Below, piece by piece: positions 45,897-56,143 of a stretch of 64,000 nucleotides of DNA. The position numbers and the translations under genes are program-made. Below the pieces are notes generated by a model, which worked only from the letters and a program-made list of their open reading frames with translations, was not told the DNA's origin and searched no databases. The first letter of the stretch is position 1. Every line of letters begins with the position of its first letter. The stretch spans positions 682,001-746,000 of the forward strand of contig NZ_CP151637.1 in the NCBI RefSeq assembly GCF_038397755.1, in the 5' to 3' direction. Source of the DNA: Microbacterium sp. LWH7-1.2 (lineage in GTDB: Bacteria; Actinomycetota; Actinomycetes; Actinomycetales; Microbacteriaceae).

Positions 45897-46145
45897 CTAC
45901 CCGAAGCCGTCGTCCGGATCGTGCCGGACGACGGCTTCGCCGTCGGCGTCCAGCGACACGATCACGCCCGTGTCGAGCTCCGCGATGGGCTTGCCCTCGA
46001 GCCACGTGAGCGTCCAGCGCGGACGCGGCTGACCCAACTGGTCGCCCGGGATCGTCTCGTCGACGGAACGGATGCCGCGCACCAGCGCTGCCGGGACGGC
46101 CTTCGGCGGTTCGTCGCCCGAGGTCCAGCGTGTTCCGAGCTGCAT
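45897..46145 (-). CDS. Small protein, 82 aa, function unknown
   Basis: ATG 46145 is preceded by AGGAGG at 6-nt spacing, one of the strongest ribosome-binding sites in the window. It begins one nt after the valS stop, so it is translated from the valS mRNA. Sequence: MQLGTRWTSGDEPPKAVP, then strands with DTIPG-like turns (ETIPGDQLGQ), a central WTLTWLEGKPIAELDTG and an acidic C-terminus. The last codons form part of a terminator hairpin (45903-45938). No known family is recognised. Confidence 0.82.
   Translation of the reverse strand: MQLGTRWTSGDEPPKAVPAALVRGIRSVDETIPGDQLGQPRPRWTLTWLEGKPIAELDTGVIVSLDADGEAVVRHDPDDGFG
45903..45938. terminator. Terminator embedded in the end of the 82-aa gene
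   Basis: Perfect 15-bp arms (45903-45917, 45924-45938) with a 6-nt loop. It overlaps the final codons of the 82-aa CDS and lies 18 nt after the MFS stop, so it can end transcripts from both sides. Confidence 0.7.
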
Positions 46146-46146
46146 G

Positions 46147-48747
46147 TCACACCTCCTGAGGAGCGAGCTCGACGCCCTCGATGACGAGCTCGTCCGACCC
46201 GTCGATCAGCTCGAGCGTCTCGATGCGGCCGACGGCCCGCAGATCGCCCTCCGCGAGGCGCAGGTTCGCGATGGTGAGATCGTCGGAGCGAAGCGTGAGG
46301 GACGCGACCGGGGTCTTCTGCGAGGCCTTCGCCTCCGTCTTCGCACGGCGGATGCCGATCAGCGCGGCACTCACCGCCGTGAGCACGGCCGGGTCGCCCC
46401 ACTCCTCTTCCGGCGCGACAGGCCAGTCCGCGGTGTGCACCGAGCCGTCGTTGAACCACGACCACGCCTCTTCGGTCGCGAACGCGAGCACGGGAGCCAA
46501 CAGCCGCAGCAGCGCCGACAGCGCCAGACGCAGGGCGAGTGCCGCGGAGGCCTGCCCGGAGTCCGTCTGGTTGTAGGCGCGCTCCTTGACGAGCTCGAGG
46601 TAGTCGTCGCAGAACGTCCAGAAGAACGACTCGGTCAGCTCCAGCGCACGCGCGTGGTCGTAGTTGTCGAGCGCCTTGGTGGCATCCCGCACCACACCGT
46701 GGAGGGTGGCGAGCATCGACGCGTCCAGCGCGTGCGTCACCTCGGCGCCTTCGGGCACGGGGAACGACAGTACGAACTTCGCGGCGTTGAGCACCTTGAT
46801 CGCAAGGCGACGGCCGATCTTCACCTGCGTGGGGTTCTGCGGGTCGAACGCGGCGTCCGTGCCGAGGCGGCTCGAGGCCGCCCAGTACCGTACCGCGTCC
46901 GAACCGTGCTGCGAGAGGATGTCGGCGGGCGTGACGACGTTGCCCTTCGACTTCGACATCTTCTTGCGGTCCGGGTCCACGATGAAGCCGGAGATCGCCG
47001 CATCCGTCCACGGCGCACGATCGTCCTCGAGGGCGCTGCGCAGCATCGTGGAGAACAGCCACGTGCGGATGATGTCCTGGCCCTGCGGGCGCACGTCGAA
47101 CGGGGCGACGAGGTTCCAGAGCTCCGGGTCGCGCTCCCAGCCGCCCGCGAGCTGCGGCGTGAGCGACGAGGTCGCCCAGGTGTCGAAGATGTCGTTCTCG
47201 CCCTCGAAGCCGCCCGGCACGCCGCGCTGGTCGGCCGTGTAGCCTTCCGGCACGTCGGTGGACGGGTCGATCGGCAGCGACGCGTGGTCAGGGGTGAGCA
47301 CGCGGTCGTAGTCTCGCTCCCCGTTCTCGTCGAGCGCGTACCAGACCGGGATCGGCACGCCGAAGAAGCGCTGGCGCGAGACGAGCCAGTCGCCGGTGAG
47401 GCCGTTGGTCCAGTTCTCGTAGCGCACCCGCATGAAGTCCGGGTGCCACGACATGTCCTTGCCGAGCGCGATGAGCTTGTCGCGCAGAGCTTCGTCGCGG
47501 GCGCCGTTGCGGATGTACCACTGGCGCGTCGAGACGATCTCCATCGGGCGGTCGCCCTTCTCGTAGAACTTCACGACGTGCGTGAAGGGCTTCGGGTCGC
47601 CGACCAGCTCGCCCGACTCCTGCAGCAGCTCCACGACGCGCTTCTTGGCGCTGAACACCGTCTTGCCCGCCAGCTCCGCGTACGCCGCCTGCCCGGCATC
47701 CGTCGTGATCGCGTCCGGGGCTTCGGTGATCACGCGGCCGTCGAGACCGAGGATCGTGCGGTTGGGCAGGTTCAGCTCGCGCCACCAGATGATGTCGGTC
47801 ACGTCGCCGAAGGTGCAGATCATCGCGATGCCCGAGCCCTTGTCGGGCTGCGCCAGCGGGTGCGCCAGCACCGGCACCTCGACATCGAAGAGCGGCGTGC
47901 GCACCGTCGTGCCGAAGAGGGGCTGGTAGCGATCGTCGTCGGGGTGGGCGACCAGCGCGACGCAGGCGGGCAGCAGCTCAGGGCGGGTGGTCTCGATGTG
48001 AACGTCGCCGGCGCCGTCGGTGCGGTGGAAGGCGACCCGGTGGAACGCGGCGGGCTGCTCGCGCTCCTCGAGTTCAGCTTGGGCGATCGCGGTGCGGAAG
48101 TCGATGTCCCACATCGTCGGCGCGAGGTCCTGGTAGGCCTCGCCGCGCTCGAGGTTGCGCAGGAACGCGAGCTGGCTGGTGCGGATCGTGTCGTCGGAGA
48201 TGGTGCGGTAGGTCTGCGTCCAGTCGACACTCAGGCCCAGCTGGCGAAAGAGCGCCTCGAAGTGCTTCTCATCCTCGACGGTGAGTCTCTCGCAGAGCTC
48301 GATGAAGTTGCGGCGGCTGACAGGCACCTGGTCGGCGGCGCGGCTCGACTTGTTGTCGCCGCCCTCGAACGGCGGCGTGAAGTCGGCGTCGTACGGCAGC
48401 GACGGGTCGCACCGCACGCCGTAGTAGTTCTGCACGCGGCGTTCGGTCGGCAGGCCGTTGTCGTCCCAGCCCATCGGATAGAACACGGCCTTGCCGCGCA
48501 TGCGCTCGTAGCGCACCTTGAGGTCGGTGTGCGTGAACGAGAAGACGTGCCCGATGTGCAGGCTCCCCGACGCCGTCGGCGGGGGAGTGTCGACCGAGTA
48601 CACGCCCTGACGGCCGACCTCGGCGGCGCGGGCGCGGTCGAACAGGTACGTGCCCTGCCCCGACCACGCGGCATCCCACTTCTGCTCGAGTCCCTCCAGC
48701 GCGGGCTTGTCCGGGATCTGACCCTGTGCGGGGCGGGCGTCGGTCAT
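46147..48747 (-). CDS. valS: Valyl-tRNA synthetase
   Basis: 866 aa class I synthetase. HIGH motif SLHIGHVFS (His64-His67), editing CP1 domain, and KMSKS (DRKKMSKSKGN) are intact. It lacks the long C-terminal coiled coil of E. coli-type ValRS, and the catalytic core (FYPMGWDDNGLPTERRVQNY) resembles the archaeal-type ValRS found in some actinobacteria and Rickettsia. ATG 48747 has GAGGAG upstream. Followed by the 82-aa gene with a 1-nt gap. Confidence 0.96.
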   Translation of the reverse strand: MTDARPAQGQIPDKPALEGLEQKWDAAWSGQGTYLFDRARAAEVGRQGVYSVDTPPPTASGSLHIGHVFSFTHTDLKVRYERMRGKAVFYPMGWDDNGLPTERRVQNYYGVRCDPSLPYDADFTPPFEGGDNKSSRAADQVPVSRRNFIELCERLTVEDEKHFEALFRQLGLSVDWTQTYRTISDDTIRTSQLAFLRNLERGEAYQDLAPTMWDIDFRTAIAQAELEEREQPAAFHRVAFHRTDGAGDVHIETTRPELLPACVALVAHPDDDRYQPLFGTTVRTPLFDVEVPVLAHPLAQPDKGSGIAMICTFGDVTDIIWWRELNLPNRTILGLDGRVITEAPDAITTDAGQAAYAELAGKTVFSAKKRVVELLQESGELVGDPKPFTHVVKFYEKGDRPMEIVSTRQWYIRNGARDEALRDKLIALGKDMSWHPDFMRVRYENWTNGLTGDWLVSRQRFFGVPIPVWYALDENGERDYDRVLTPDHASLPIDPSTDVPEGYTADQRGVPGGFEGENDIFDTWATSSLTPQLAGGWERDPELWNLVAPFDVRPQGQDIIRTWLFSTMLRSALEDDRAPWTDAAISGFIVDPDRKKMSKSKGNVVTPADILSQHGSDAVRYWAASSRLGTDAAFDPQNPTQVKIGRRLAIKVLNAAKFVLSFPVPEGAEVTHALDASMLATLHGVVRDATKALDNYDHARALELTESFFWTFCDDYLELVKERAYNQTDSGQASAALALRLALSALLRLLAPVLAFATEEAWSWFNDGSVHTADWPVAPEEEWGDPAVLTAVSAALIGIRRAKTEAKASQKTPVASLTLRSDDLTIANLRLAEGDLRAVGRIETLELIDGSDELVIEGVELAPQEV

Positions 48748-48844
48748 GGCGTCTCCTCGAGGCGATATGTGCGGCACTGTGTGAGCGTGCCTGAATGTGG
48801 GATGTCGCTCGATTCTACCCGGGCGACACACACCCGAAGGGCGC

Positions 48845-48873
48845 AACGGATGCCGCGGGCCGCGGCATCCGTT
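48845..48873 (-). terminator. GGATGC-type palindromic terminator of the MHS transporter gene
   Basis: AACGGATGCCGCGG, one central G, then CCGCGGCATCCGTT. Perfect arms of 14 bp, 5 nt after the transporter stop on the minus strand. Confidence 0.75.
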
Positions 48874-48878
48874 CCCGT

Positions 48879-50216
48879 TCAGGCGTTCGCGGTCGCGGTG
48901 GCGGGGTCCGTCGCGAGCTCGGGTTCCACGGCGCGGCGCGAGGCGAACCACGCCGAGACGAGCGTGATGACGGACATGATCGCGAGGATCACCCCCGGGT
49001 GCCACCACGCGAAGCCCGTGGCCACGCCGAGCTCGAACGTGAGGTACGGGACGAAGCCGCTGATGGTCGCCGCCAGAGCATACGAGACCGACAGTGCGGA
49101 GTAGCGGAAGCGGTCGGGGAAGAGGTCGTTCATCAGACCCCCGAGCGCGGCCCACGCCATCGTCGGCAGGATGCCGCCGACGAGCATGGTCGCGACGAGG
49201 ATCGGGAACGTGGCGAACTGGAGCAGGAAGTACATCGGGAAGGTGATGAGGAGCGTGCCCAGCGCGCCCCACACCACGACGTTCGCGGAGCCGACCCGGC
49301 TCGCCCACGCGCCGAACAGCGGGATGGTGACGAGCTGCAGCAGACCGCCGATCGTGGTGGCGATGAGCAGATCCTGGAAGCTGAAGCCGAGTCGCTCCAC
49401 GCCGTAGTTGACCGTGTAGGTGTTCATCAGCGAGTACGACCCGATGCCGAGGAGGGCCGCGCCGATGGCGATGGCCATGGCGCCGGGGCGCTGCGCGAAC
49501 ATCGTGAGGAACGGGACGCGGTCGCGGCGCCCCTCTGCGACCACACGCTCGAACACCGGCGTCTCGCTGATCGACCACCGCAGGTACAGCGACACGAGCA
49601 GCAGGGGGATCGCAAGGAGGAACGGGATGCGCCATCCCCACTCGGCGATCTGCTCCGCCGGAAGGACGGCCGTCAGCACGATGAACACGGTGGCGGAGAG
49701 GATCGAGCCCACGGGCGAGACGAGCTGGGGGACGGCGGCGTAGAAGGCGCGCTTGACCGGCCCGGAGTTCTCGGTCGCGATGAGGATGGAGCCGCCCCAT
49801 TCGCCGCCGAGCGACAGGCCCTGCACGATGCGCAGGAGGATCAGCAGGACGGCGCCGAGCCAGCCCGCCTGGGCGTAGGTCGGGAGGACGCCGATGAGGC
49901 CGGTCGCGACGCCCATGATGGCGACCGTCCACAGCAGTGTCGCGCGCCGGCCCAGGCGGTCACCCATGTAGCCGAAGATCACGGCGCCGATCGGGCGCAC
50001 GACGAAAGCGAGTGCGATGGTGAGGAACGCCGCGCTGGTCGCGCCGAACTCGCCCAGCGGGTCGAAGAACAGCGGCCCGACGAAGAACGCCGAGAAGTAT
50101 GCGAACAGGTAGAAGTCGAAGGATTCGAGGGAGGTTCCCACCATCGACGCCCACGCGACGCGACGCGTCGGGGCGGTCTCGAGGGCGAGCGCGGTATCGG
50201 GTGCTGCTGCGGTCAC
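48879..50216 (-). CDS. MHS-family MFS transporter (metabolite:H+ symporter)
   Basis: 445 aa, about twelve membrane helices. The MHS hallmark [20 protein letters not shown] begins helix 1; [14 protein letters not shown] is the motif-A loop and GGEWGG in helix 5 is typical of ShiA/ProP/KgtP-type symporters for organic acids or osmolytes. The substrate cannot be deduced. GTG 50216 is preferred to ATG 50144 because the intervening residues match the family N-terminus; no Shine-Dalgarno is visible. Confidence 0.9.
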   Translation of the reverse strand: MTAAAPDTALALETAPTRRVAWASMVGTSLESFDFYLFAYFSAFFVGPLFFDPLGEFGATSAAFLTIALAFVVRPIGAVIFGYMGDRLGRRATLLWTVAIMGVATGLIGVLPTYAQAGWLGAVLLILLRIVQGLSLGGEWGGSILIATENSGPVKRAFYAAVPQLVSPVGSILSATVFIVLTAVLPAEQIAEWGWRIPFLLAIPLLLVSLYLRWSISETPVFERVVAEGRRDRVPFLTMFAQRPGAMAIAIGAALLGIGSYSLMNTYTVNYGVERLGFSFQDLLIATTIGGLLQLVTIPLFGAWASRVGSANVVVWGALGTLLITFPMYFLLQFATFPILVATMLVGGILPTMAWAALGGLMNDLFPDRFRYSALSVSYALAATISGFVPYLTFELGVATGFAWWHPGVILAIMSVITLVSAWFASRRAVEPELATDPATATANA

Positions 50217-50286
50217 GGGAGTCGATCTTGGCACGAGTCCAGAAACCTCGGCAGCCGCTTCCGCATTCCCTCTTGCACGGCCACGG

Positions 50287-50522
50287 TAGAATCGTCGGAC
50301 CAGCGCGGATCCGGCCATCACCGGGGAGCTCTCGGAAGAACAGGACGCCACCACCGTGGCTTCCTCATTAGAACCGAGCGGGTCAGGCCCGTCACAGCCG
50401 CAGTGAGAGAGGGCGGTCGCCTCGGCGCCGTCAATGCAGGGTGGTACCGCGGTACGTCTGGTCACGGATCCAGGCAGTGTCGTCCCCGCAGGAAGCACAC
50501 GAGCGAGCACCTGCGAGAGAAG
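50287..50522 (+). promoter_or_regulatory. T-box leader of ileS (translational type, specifier ATC)
   Basis: TAGAAT (50287-50292) is a -10-like box, placing transcription start near 50298-50300. The T-box core AGGGTGGTACCGCGG (50438-50452) matches the family consensus; TGGT pairs with the ACCA end of uncharged tRNA-Ile (A73). The short Stem I region carries the likely specifier ATC (50317-50319) in GGCCATCACCGGGG. CGCAGG (50487-50492) and CCTGCG (50510-50515) form a hairpin directly before the GAGAGAAG ribosome-binding region, suggesting a sequestrator. Uncharged tRNA-Ile should open translation. This accounts for the 306-nt gap between the transporter and ileS. Confidence 0.88.
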
Positions 50523-53500
50523 ATGACCTACCCCCGCCCCTCCGCCTTCGGGCCTGCGGCCGACGCCGCGCCGGCCCCCGTCGTTCCGAGCCCGCGCTTG
50601 CCCGAGATCGAGCAGCAGACGCTCGCGTTCTGGGAGGCCGACCGCACCTTCCGCGCGTCGATCGACCAGCGCGAGGGCGCCGAGGAGTGGGTCTTCTACG
50701 ACGGCCCGCCCTTCGCGAACGGCCTGCCGCATTACGGTCACCTCCTCACCGGCTACGCCAAGGATGTCTTCCCCCGCTTCCAGACGATGCGCGGCAAGAA
50801 GGTCGACCGCGTCTTCGGCTGGGACACCCACGGGCTTCCCGCCGAGCTCGAGGCGATGAAGCAGCTCGGGATCACCGAGAAGAGCGAGATCGAGGCGATG
50901 GGCATGGCCACGTTCAACGCGAAGTCGCGCGAGTCCGTCCTGGCGTACACGCGCGAGTGGGAGGACTACGTCACCCGCCAGGCGCGGTGGGTCGACTTCG
51001 AGCGCGGCTACAAGACGCTCGACCTCACGTACATGGAATCCGTGCTGTGGGCGTTCAAGACGATCTACGACAAGGGCCTCGCCTACGAGGGGCACCGCGT
51101 CCTGCCGTACTGCTGGCGCGACGAGACCCCGCTGTCGGCGCACGAGCTGCGGATGGACGACGACGTCTACAAGATGCGCCAGGACCCGTCGGTCACGATC
51201 ACCTTCCCGCTGGTCGGCGCCAAGGCCGAGGCGCTCGGTCTCACTGCGGTGCGCGCCCTCGCGTGGACGACCACCCCGTGGACCCTGCCGACGAACTTCG
51301 CCCTGGCCGTCGGACCCGACATCCGCTATGTCGTCGTGCCCGGCGGCCCGAACGGCGCTGCGGACGTGCACCGCGACGACGAGCACGCCGAAGCCGAATC
51401 GCACCGCTACCTCCTCGCCGAAGAGCTGCTGGCCGGCTACGCCAAGGACCTGGGCTACGACTCGGCCGAGGCCGCGCGGGAGGCCGTCGAGCAGACGGTC
51501 TTCGGCGCCGAACTCGAGGACGTCGCCTACGACCGCCTCTTCGACTACTACGCGGATGCGGCGATCTGGGGCACGCAGAGCGCCTGGCGCATCCTCGTCG
51601 ACGACTACGTCACCACCGGCGACGGCACCGGCATCGTCCACCAGGCCCCGGCCTTCGGTGAGGACGACCAGCGCGTGACCGAGGCCGCCGGCATCCCGCT
51701 CATCATGAGCCTCGACGACGGCGGACGCTTCCTCCCGCAGGTGACCGATGTCGCCGGCGAGCTGTGGATGGACGCCAACCGCCCGCTCATCCGCCTCCTG
51801 AAGCAGGAGGGGCGCCTCCTGCGCGAAGCGAGCTACGAGCACTCGTACCCGCACTGCTGGCGCTGCCGGAACCCCCTCATCTACCGCGCCGTGTCGAGCT
51901 GGTTCGTGCGCGTCACCGACATCAAGGACCGCATGCTCGCGGGCAACGAGCAGATCACGTGGGTTCCCGAGAACGTCAAGCACGGCCAGTTCGGCAAGTG
52001 GCTCGAGGGTGCGCGCGACTGGTCGATCAGCCGCAACCGCTACTGGGGCTCGCCGATCCCTGTGTGGAAGAGCGACGACCCGGAGCACCCGCGTGTCGAC
52101 GTCTACGGCTCCCTCGAGGAGCTCGAGCGCGACTTCGGGCGCCTTCCGCGCAATGCGGAGGGGGAGGTGGACCTCCACCGCCCGTACATCGACGATCTCA
52201 CGCGCCCGAACCCGGACGACCCGACCGGCAAGAGCACGATGCGCCGCATCGAGGACGTCTTCGACGTGTGGTTCGACTCGGGCTCCATGCCGTACGCCCA
52301 GGTGCACTACCCCTTCGAGAACCAGGAGTGGTTCGACGAGCACTCGCCGGCGGACTTCATCGTCGAGTACATCGGGCAGACGCGGGGCTGGTTCTACGTC
52401 ATGCACGTGCTCTCGACGGCGCTGTTCGATCGCCCCGCGTTCACCGGGGTGTCGTGCCACGGCATCGTGCTCGGCAGCGACGGCCTGAAGATGTCGAAGT
52501 CGCTGCAGAACTACCCCGACGTCAGCGAGGTGTTCGACCGCGACGGCTCCGACGCGATGCGCTGGTTCCTCATGTCGAGCTCGGTGCTGCGCGGCGGCAA
52601 CCTCATCGTCACGGAGGAGGGCATCCGTGCAGGCGTCCGCGAGTTCCTGCTGCCCGTGTGGAACGCGTGGTACTTCTTCGCGACCTACGCCAATGCCGCG
52701 GGCGGCGCCGGCGGCGAGGGCTATGAGGCATCGTGGCGCACCGACTCCACCGACGTGCTCGACCGCTACATCCTCGCGCTCACCGGCGATCTCGTCCGCG
52801 ACGTGGCCGCTGATCTCGAGGTGCTCGACTCGACGCTGGCCGCGGCGAAGCTGCGTGACTTCGCCGAGGCACTCACGAACTGGTACATCCGCCGCTCTCG
52901 CGACCGCTTCTGGGTAGGCGTCTCCGACGATCCGAAGAGCCGTGAGGCGTTCGACACCCTGTACACCGTGCTCGAGACACTGACCCGCGTGGCCGCGCCG
53001 CTCATCCCGCTGGTCTCCGAGAAGGTCTGGCAGGGTCTCACCGGCGGGCGCAGCGTGCATCTGCAGGACTGGCCCGATGCCGGCGCCTTCCCGGCTGCCG
53101 ACGACATCCGCGCCGCGATGGACGCCGTCCGCGAGGCATCCAGCGTCGCGAACGCCCTGCGCAAGAAGGAGGGCCGCCGCGTGCGCCTGCCCCTTCCCAC
53201 CCTGACGGTGGCGGTTCCGGATGCTGCGTCCCTCGCGCAGTTCGACGGCATCCTGCGCGACGAGCTCAACGTGAAGTCGGTCCAGCTCATCGAGCTCGGC
53301 GACGACGTGTCGGAGCGCTATGGGATCAGCAAGCGTCTGACCGTGAACGCGCGTGCCGCGGGTCCCCGCCTGGGCAAGCAGGTCCAGCACGTGATCTCGG
53401 GCGCGAAGGCGGGCGTCTGGGAGGAGCGAGACGGAATCGTGGTCGTCGACGGCATCGCCCTGGAGCCGGGGGAGTACGAGCTCACGCTCGAGGCGGGCGG

Positions 53501-53906
53501 CGTCGCCGAGGGAACCGCGATCGCGCTGCTCGCGGGCGACGGCTTCGTGCTGCTCGACACCACGACGACGCCCGAGCTCGAGGCCGAGGGCCTCGCCCGC
53601 GATGTGATCCGTGCCGTGCAGGACACACGCAAGGCCGCCGGCTTCGACGTCAGCGACCGCATCCGCCTCGGCCTCGTCTTCGACGAAGACGCCGACGGTG
53701 AGGCCGTCGCGGCGGCCTTCGACGTCGCCGACGTGGCGGGTGAGACACTGGCCCTCGCCCACACCGTGCGGACGCGGAGCACCGAGCTCGCAGCATCCGG
53801 TGATTCGGAGACGGCCATCGAGTACGAGGCGGTGGTCGACGCGGGAACCTATGCCAACCGCGGCGCGTTCACCGTTTCGGTCGGCAGAACGGGGACTCAG
53901 GCATGA
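50523..53906 (+). CDS. ileS: Isoleucyl-tRNA synthetase
   Basis: 1127 aa class I synthetase. HYGH at 70-73 (PHYGHLLTG), CP1 editing domain, KMSKS ([13 protein letters not shown]) and C-terminal anticodon-binding region. The length and [19 protein letters not shown] region fit the eukaryote-like, mupirocin-tolerant IleRS2 class, though that assignment needs a phylogeny. ATG 50523 is controlled by the T-box. It overlaps folC by ATGA. Confidence 0.96.
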   Translation: MTYPRPSAFGPAADAAPAPVVPSPRLPEIEQQTLAFWEADRTFRASIDQREGAEEWVFYDGPPFANGLPHYGHLLTGYAKDVFPRFQTMRGKKVDRVFGWDTHGLPAELEAMKQLGITEKSEIEAMGMATFNAKSRESVLAYTREWEDYVTRQARWVDFERGYKTLDLTYMESVLWAFKTIYDKGLAYEGHRVLPYCWRDETPLSAHELRMDDDVYKMRQDPSVTITFPLVGAKAEALGLTAVRALAWTTTPWTLPTNFALAVGPDIRYVVVPGGPNGAADVHRDDEHAEAESHRYLLAEELLAGYAKDLGYDSAEAAREAVEQTVFGAELEDVAYDRLFDYYADAAIWGTQSAWRILVDDYVTTGDGTGIVHQAPAFGEDDQRVTEAAGIPLIMSLDDGGRFLPQVTDVAGELWMDANRPLIRLLKQEGRLLREASYEHSYPHCWRCRNPLIYRAVSSWFVRVTDIKDRMLAGNEQITWVPENVKHGQFGKWLEGARDWSISRNRYWGSPIPVWKSDDPEHPRVDVYGSLEELERDFGRLPRNAEGEVDLHRPYIDDLTRPNPDDPTGKSTMRRIEDVFDVWFDSGSMPYAQVHYPFENQEWFDEHSPADFIVEYIGQTRGWFYVMHVLSTALFDRPAFTGVSCHGIVLGSDGLKMSKSLQNYPDVSEVFDRDGSDAMRWFLMSSSVLRGGNLIVTEEGIRAGVREFLLPVWNAWYFFATYANAAGGAGGEGYEASWRTDSTDVLDRYILALTGDLVRDVAADLEVLDSTLAAAKLRDFAEALTNWYIRRSRDRFWVGVSDDPKSREAFDTLYTVLETLTRVAAPLIPLVSEKVWQGLTGGRSVHLQDWPDAGAFPAADDIRAAMDAVREASSVANALRKKEGRRVRLPLPTLTVAVPDAASLAQFDGILRDELNVKSVQLIELGDDVSERYGISKRLTVNARAAGPRLGKQVQHVISGAKAGVWEERDGIVVVDGIALEPGEYELTLEAGGVAEGTAIALLAGDGFVLLDTTTTPELEAEGLARDVIRAVQDTRKAAGFDVSDRIRLGLVFDEDADGEAVAAAFDVADVAGETLALAHTVRTRSTELAASGDSETAIEYEAVVDAGTYANRGAFTVSVGRTGTQA

Positions 53907-55261
53907 GCGATCGCGACCGGCAGCGCGCCGACGCCGTCTACGAGGCGCTCCTCCGGCGCCAGGGGGAGCGGTGGGTACAGCCCCGCGTGGAACGCACGAG
54001 GCGGATGCTCGAGCTGCTCGACGACCCGCAGAAGACGTACCGCGTCGTCCACGTCACCGGCACCAACGGCAAGACGTCGACCAGCCGCATGATCGAGAGC
54101 CTCGTGCGCGCGCACGGATTGCGCACGGGTCTGTTCACGAGCCCCCACCTCGAGCGGTTCACCGAGCGCATCATGATCGACGGCGAGCCGATCGACGATG
54201 CCGCGGTCGCGGACGCGTGGGACGAGATCGCGCCCTTCGTCGACCTGGTCGACGCCGAGCTCGCCGCGAATGGCGATGCAGCGCTCACGTTCTTCGAGCT
54301 GCTCACGGTGCTGGCGTTCGTCGCCTTCGCCGATGCGCCGATCGACGTGCTCGTGCTCGAGGTCGGCATGGGCGGGTCGTGGGACTCCACGAACACGGCC
54401 GACGGCGACGTGGCGGTGTTCGCCCCGATCGACCTCGACCACTCGGACCGCCTCGGCGACACCATCGCCGAGATCGCGAGCGTGAAGGCGGGCATCATCA
54501 AGGACGGCGCGGCGGTCGTCTCGGCACGGCAGGATGCTGCCGCCGAGGCGGTGCTCCGCGAAGCGGCGGCCGCCCGCGGAGCGTCGATCGCCTTCGAGGG
54601 CGCCGAGTTCGCGCTCGCGCAGCAGCGACTCGCGGTCGGCGGACAGCAGATCAGCGTGCGGGGCCTCGCCGGCACCTACGAAGACGAGTACCTGCCCCTC
54701 TACGGAGCGCATCAGGGCTTCAACGCCGCCCTCGCGATCGCGGCCGTCGAGTCGCTGGTGGGGGGCGCGTCGCAGCCGATCGCCGGAGACGTGCTTGCGG
54801 ACGGCCTCGGTGCCGTGACCTCGCCCGGGCGCCTCCAGCTCGTCGGCGCCGCCCCGACCGTGCTCGTGGACGCGGCTCACAATCCGCATGGCGCTCGCGC
54901 CCTCGTGACGGCGTTGCGCGAGTCGTTCGACTTCGACGAGTGGGGCATCGTGCTCGGCGTGCTCTCCGACAAGGATGCCGCCGGGATCGTCGCGGAGATC
55001 GCCCCCGTGGCGGCGCACGTGTTCGCCACCGCTCCCGACTCCGAGCGGGCCGAGGACGCCGACGCCATCGCCGACCTCGCCGAAGCGCACGACCTGCGGG
55101 TCTCCGTGCACCGCGATCTGCCCGACGCCGCAGAGGCGGCGCGCGCGTGGGCCGCGGCATCCGATCGGCGCGCCGTCGTCATCGCGGGATCGGTCGTGCT
55201 CGCGGGCGAGGCCCTCGCCCTCGCCGCGGACGAGGACTGGAAAGCCGGGTGGAACGAGTGA
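53903..55261 (+). CDS. folC: Bifunctional dihydrofolate/folylpolyglutamate synthase
   Basis: 452 aa. Mur-ligase-type ATP-dependent enzyme that adds glutamate to dihydropteroate/folates. P-loop [30 protein letters not shown] and [13 protein letters not shown] motifs are present; [13 protein letters not shown] is the ATP/Mg region. Start ATG overlaps ileS, and its stop overlaps the DUF4233 gene (GTGA). Translation is therefore coupled to ileS, placing folate polyglutamylation under T-box control in part. Confidence 0.94.
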   Translation: MSDRDRQRADAVYEALLRRQGERWVQPRVERTRRMLELLDDPQKTYRVVHVTGTNGKTSTSRMIESLVRAHGLRTGLFTSPHLERFTERIMIDGEPIDDAAVADAWDEIAPFVDLVDAELAANGDAALTFFELLTVLAFVAFADAPIDVLVLEVGMGGSWDSTNTADGDVAVFAPIDLDHSDRLGDTIAEIASVKAGIIKDGAAVVSARQDAAAEAVLREAAAARGASIAFEGAEFALAQQRLAVGGQQISVRGLAGTYEDEYLPLYGAHQGFNAALAIAAVESLVGGASQPIAGDVLADGLGAVTSPGRLQLVGAAPTVLVDAAHNPHGARALVTALRESFDFDEWGIVLGVLSDKDAAGIVAEIAPVAAHVFATAPDSERAEDADAIADLAEAHDLRVSVHRDLPDAAEAARAWAAASDRRAVVIAGSVVLAGEALALAADEDWKAGWNE

Positions 55262-55659
55262 CCGACGCGAAGCAGCCGAAGCCCCGCCGCCCGCGCGGTG
55301 CGGCGGAGTCGCTCGCCACGATCGTGCTCGGCTTCGAGTCGATCGTGGTGTTCCTCGGGGGCCTCGTCGTCTACGGCCTGAAGGCGCTGCCCGCCTCAAT
55401 CGAGCCCTGGTGGGGAATCGTCGCGGGGGCCGTGCTCGCGGCGCTGATGATCGCGACGACGCGCCTGGTGCGCTATCGGTGGGGCATCGTGCTCGGGTGG
55501 GTGCTGCAGGCGATCGTCCTGCTCGGCGCCTTCCTCGTGCCGGCACTCGCGATCGTCGCGCTCATTTTCGGCGGCATGTACGGGTATGCGACGATCAAGG
55601 GGGCCGCTCTCGACCGGCGCAACGCGCGCCTCGCAGCGGATCCCCCTCCCCACGCCTGA
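55258..55659 (+). CDS. DUF4233 membrane protein
   Basis: 133 aa with four hydrophobic segments (about 20-42, 47-63, 75-94 and 96-110) after a basic Pro-rich N-terminus (KQPKPRRPRGAAES). The domain DUF4233 is found between folC and ndk in many actinobacteria; function unknown. GTG 55258 overlaps the folC stop. The C-terminal basic segment is cytoplasmic. Gap to ndk is 21 nt. Confidence 0.88.
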   Translation: MTDAKQPKPRRPRGAAESLATIVLGFESIVVFLGGLVVYGLKALPASIEPWWGIVAGAVLAALMIATTRLVRYRWGIVLGWVLQAIVLLGAFLVPALAIVALIFGGMYGYATIKGAALDRRNARLAADPPPHA

Positions 55660-55680
55660 TCCGTAACGAAAGGTCCCCGC

Positions 55681-56097
55681 ATGCCCATCGAAGAGACCCT
55701 CGTCCTCGTCAAGCCTGACGGCGTCGCCCGCGGCCTCACCGGCGCGATCCTCGCCCGTATCGAGGCGAAGGGGTACGCGCTCGTCGACATCCGCCTGGTC
55801 GAGCCGGACCGCGAGACCCTCGAGCGGCACTACGCCGAGCACGAGGGCAAGCCGTTCTACGAGCCGCTGCTCGAGTTCATGATGTCGGGCCCGTCGGTCG
55901 CGATCCGCGTCGCCGGCAATCGCGTCATCGAGGGCTTCCGCTCGCTGGCGGGCACGACGGACCCGACGACGGCCGCACCCGGCACGGTCCGCGGCGACTA
56001 CGGCCGCGACTGGGGCCTGAAGGTGCAGCAGAACCTGGTGCACGGCTCCGACAGCCCCGAGTCCGCCGCGCGCGAGCTCGACATCTGGTTCAGCTGA
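55681..56097 (+). CDS. ndk: Nucleoside diphosphate kinase
   Basis: 138 aa. Transfers gamma-phosphate between NTPs through a phospho-His intermediate: active-site NLVHGSDSPESAARE (His). TLVLVKPDGVARGL and GTTDPTTAAPGTVRGDY are conserved. Last gene of the ileS-folC-DUF4233-ndk operon; the Shine-Dalgarno is GAAAGG upstream of ATG 55681. Confidence 0.96.
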   Translation: MPIEETLVLVKPDGVARGLTGAILARIEAKGYALVDIRLVEPDRETLERHYAEHEGKPFYEPLLEFMMSGPSVAIRVAGNRVIEGFRSLAGTTDPTTAAPGTVRGDYGRDWGLKVQQNLVHGSDSPESAARELDIWFS

Positions 56098-56106
56098 TCG
56101 CTCGCT

Positions 56107-56143
56107 CGGCTGACCTGCCGGGAGTGCTCAGGAAGGTCAGCCG
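56107..56143. terminator. Terminator between ndk and the VKOR gene
   Basis: CGGCTGACCT (56107-56116) and AGGTCAGCCG (56134-56143) form a 10-bp perfect stem. Overlaps the VKOR stop codon region and lies 9 nt beyond ndk. Confidence 0.7.

Noticed and set aside
48795..53906. A 1703-aa reading frame extending upstream of ileS, and a 1627-aa antisense frame across the same region
   Set aside because: The upstream 1700 nt of the plus frame is antisense to valS and the MHS transporter and includes the T-box leader; IleRS homology starts at 50523. The antisense frame has no family resemblance and reflects high GC content.
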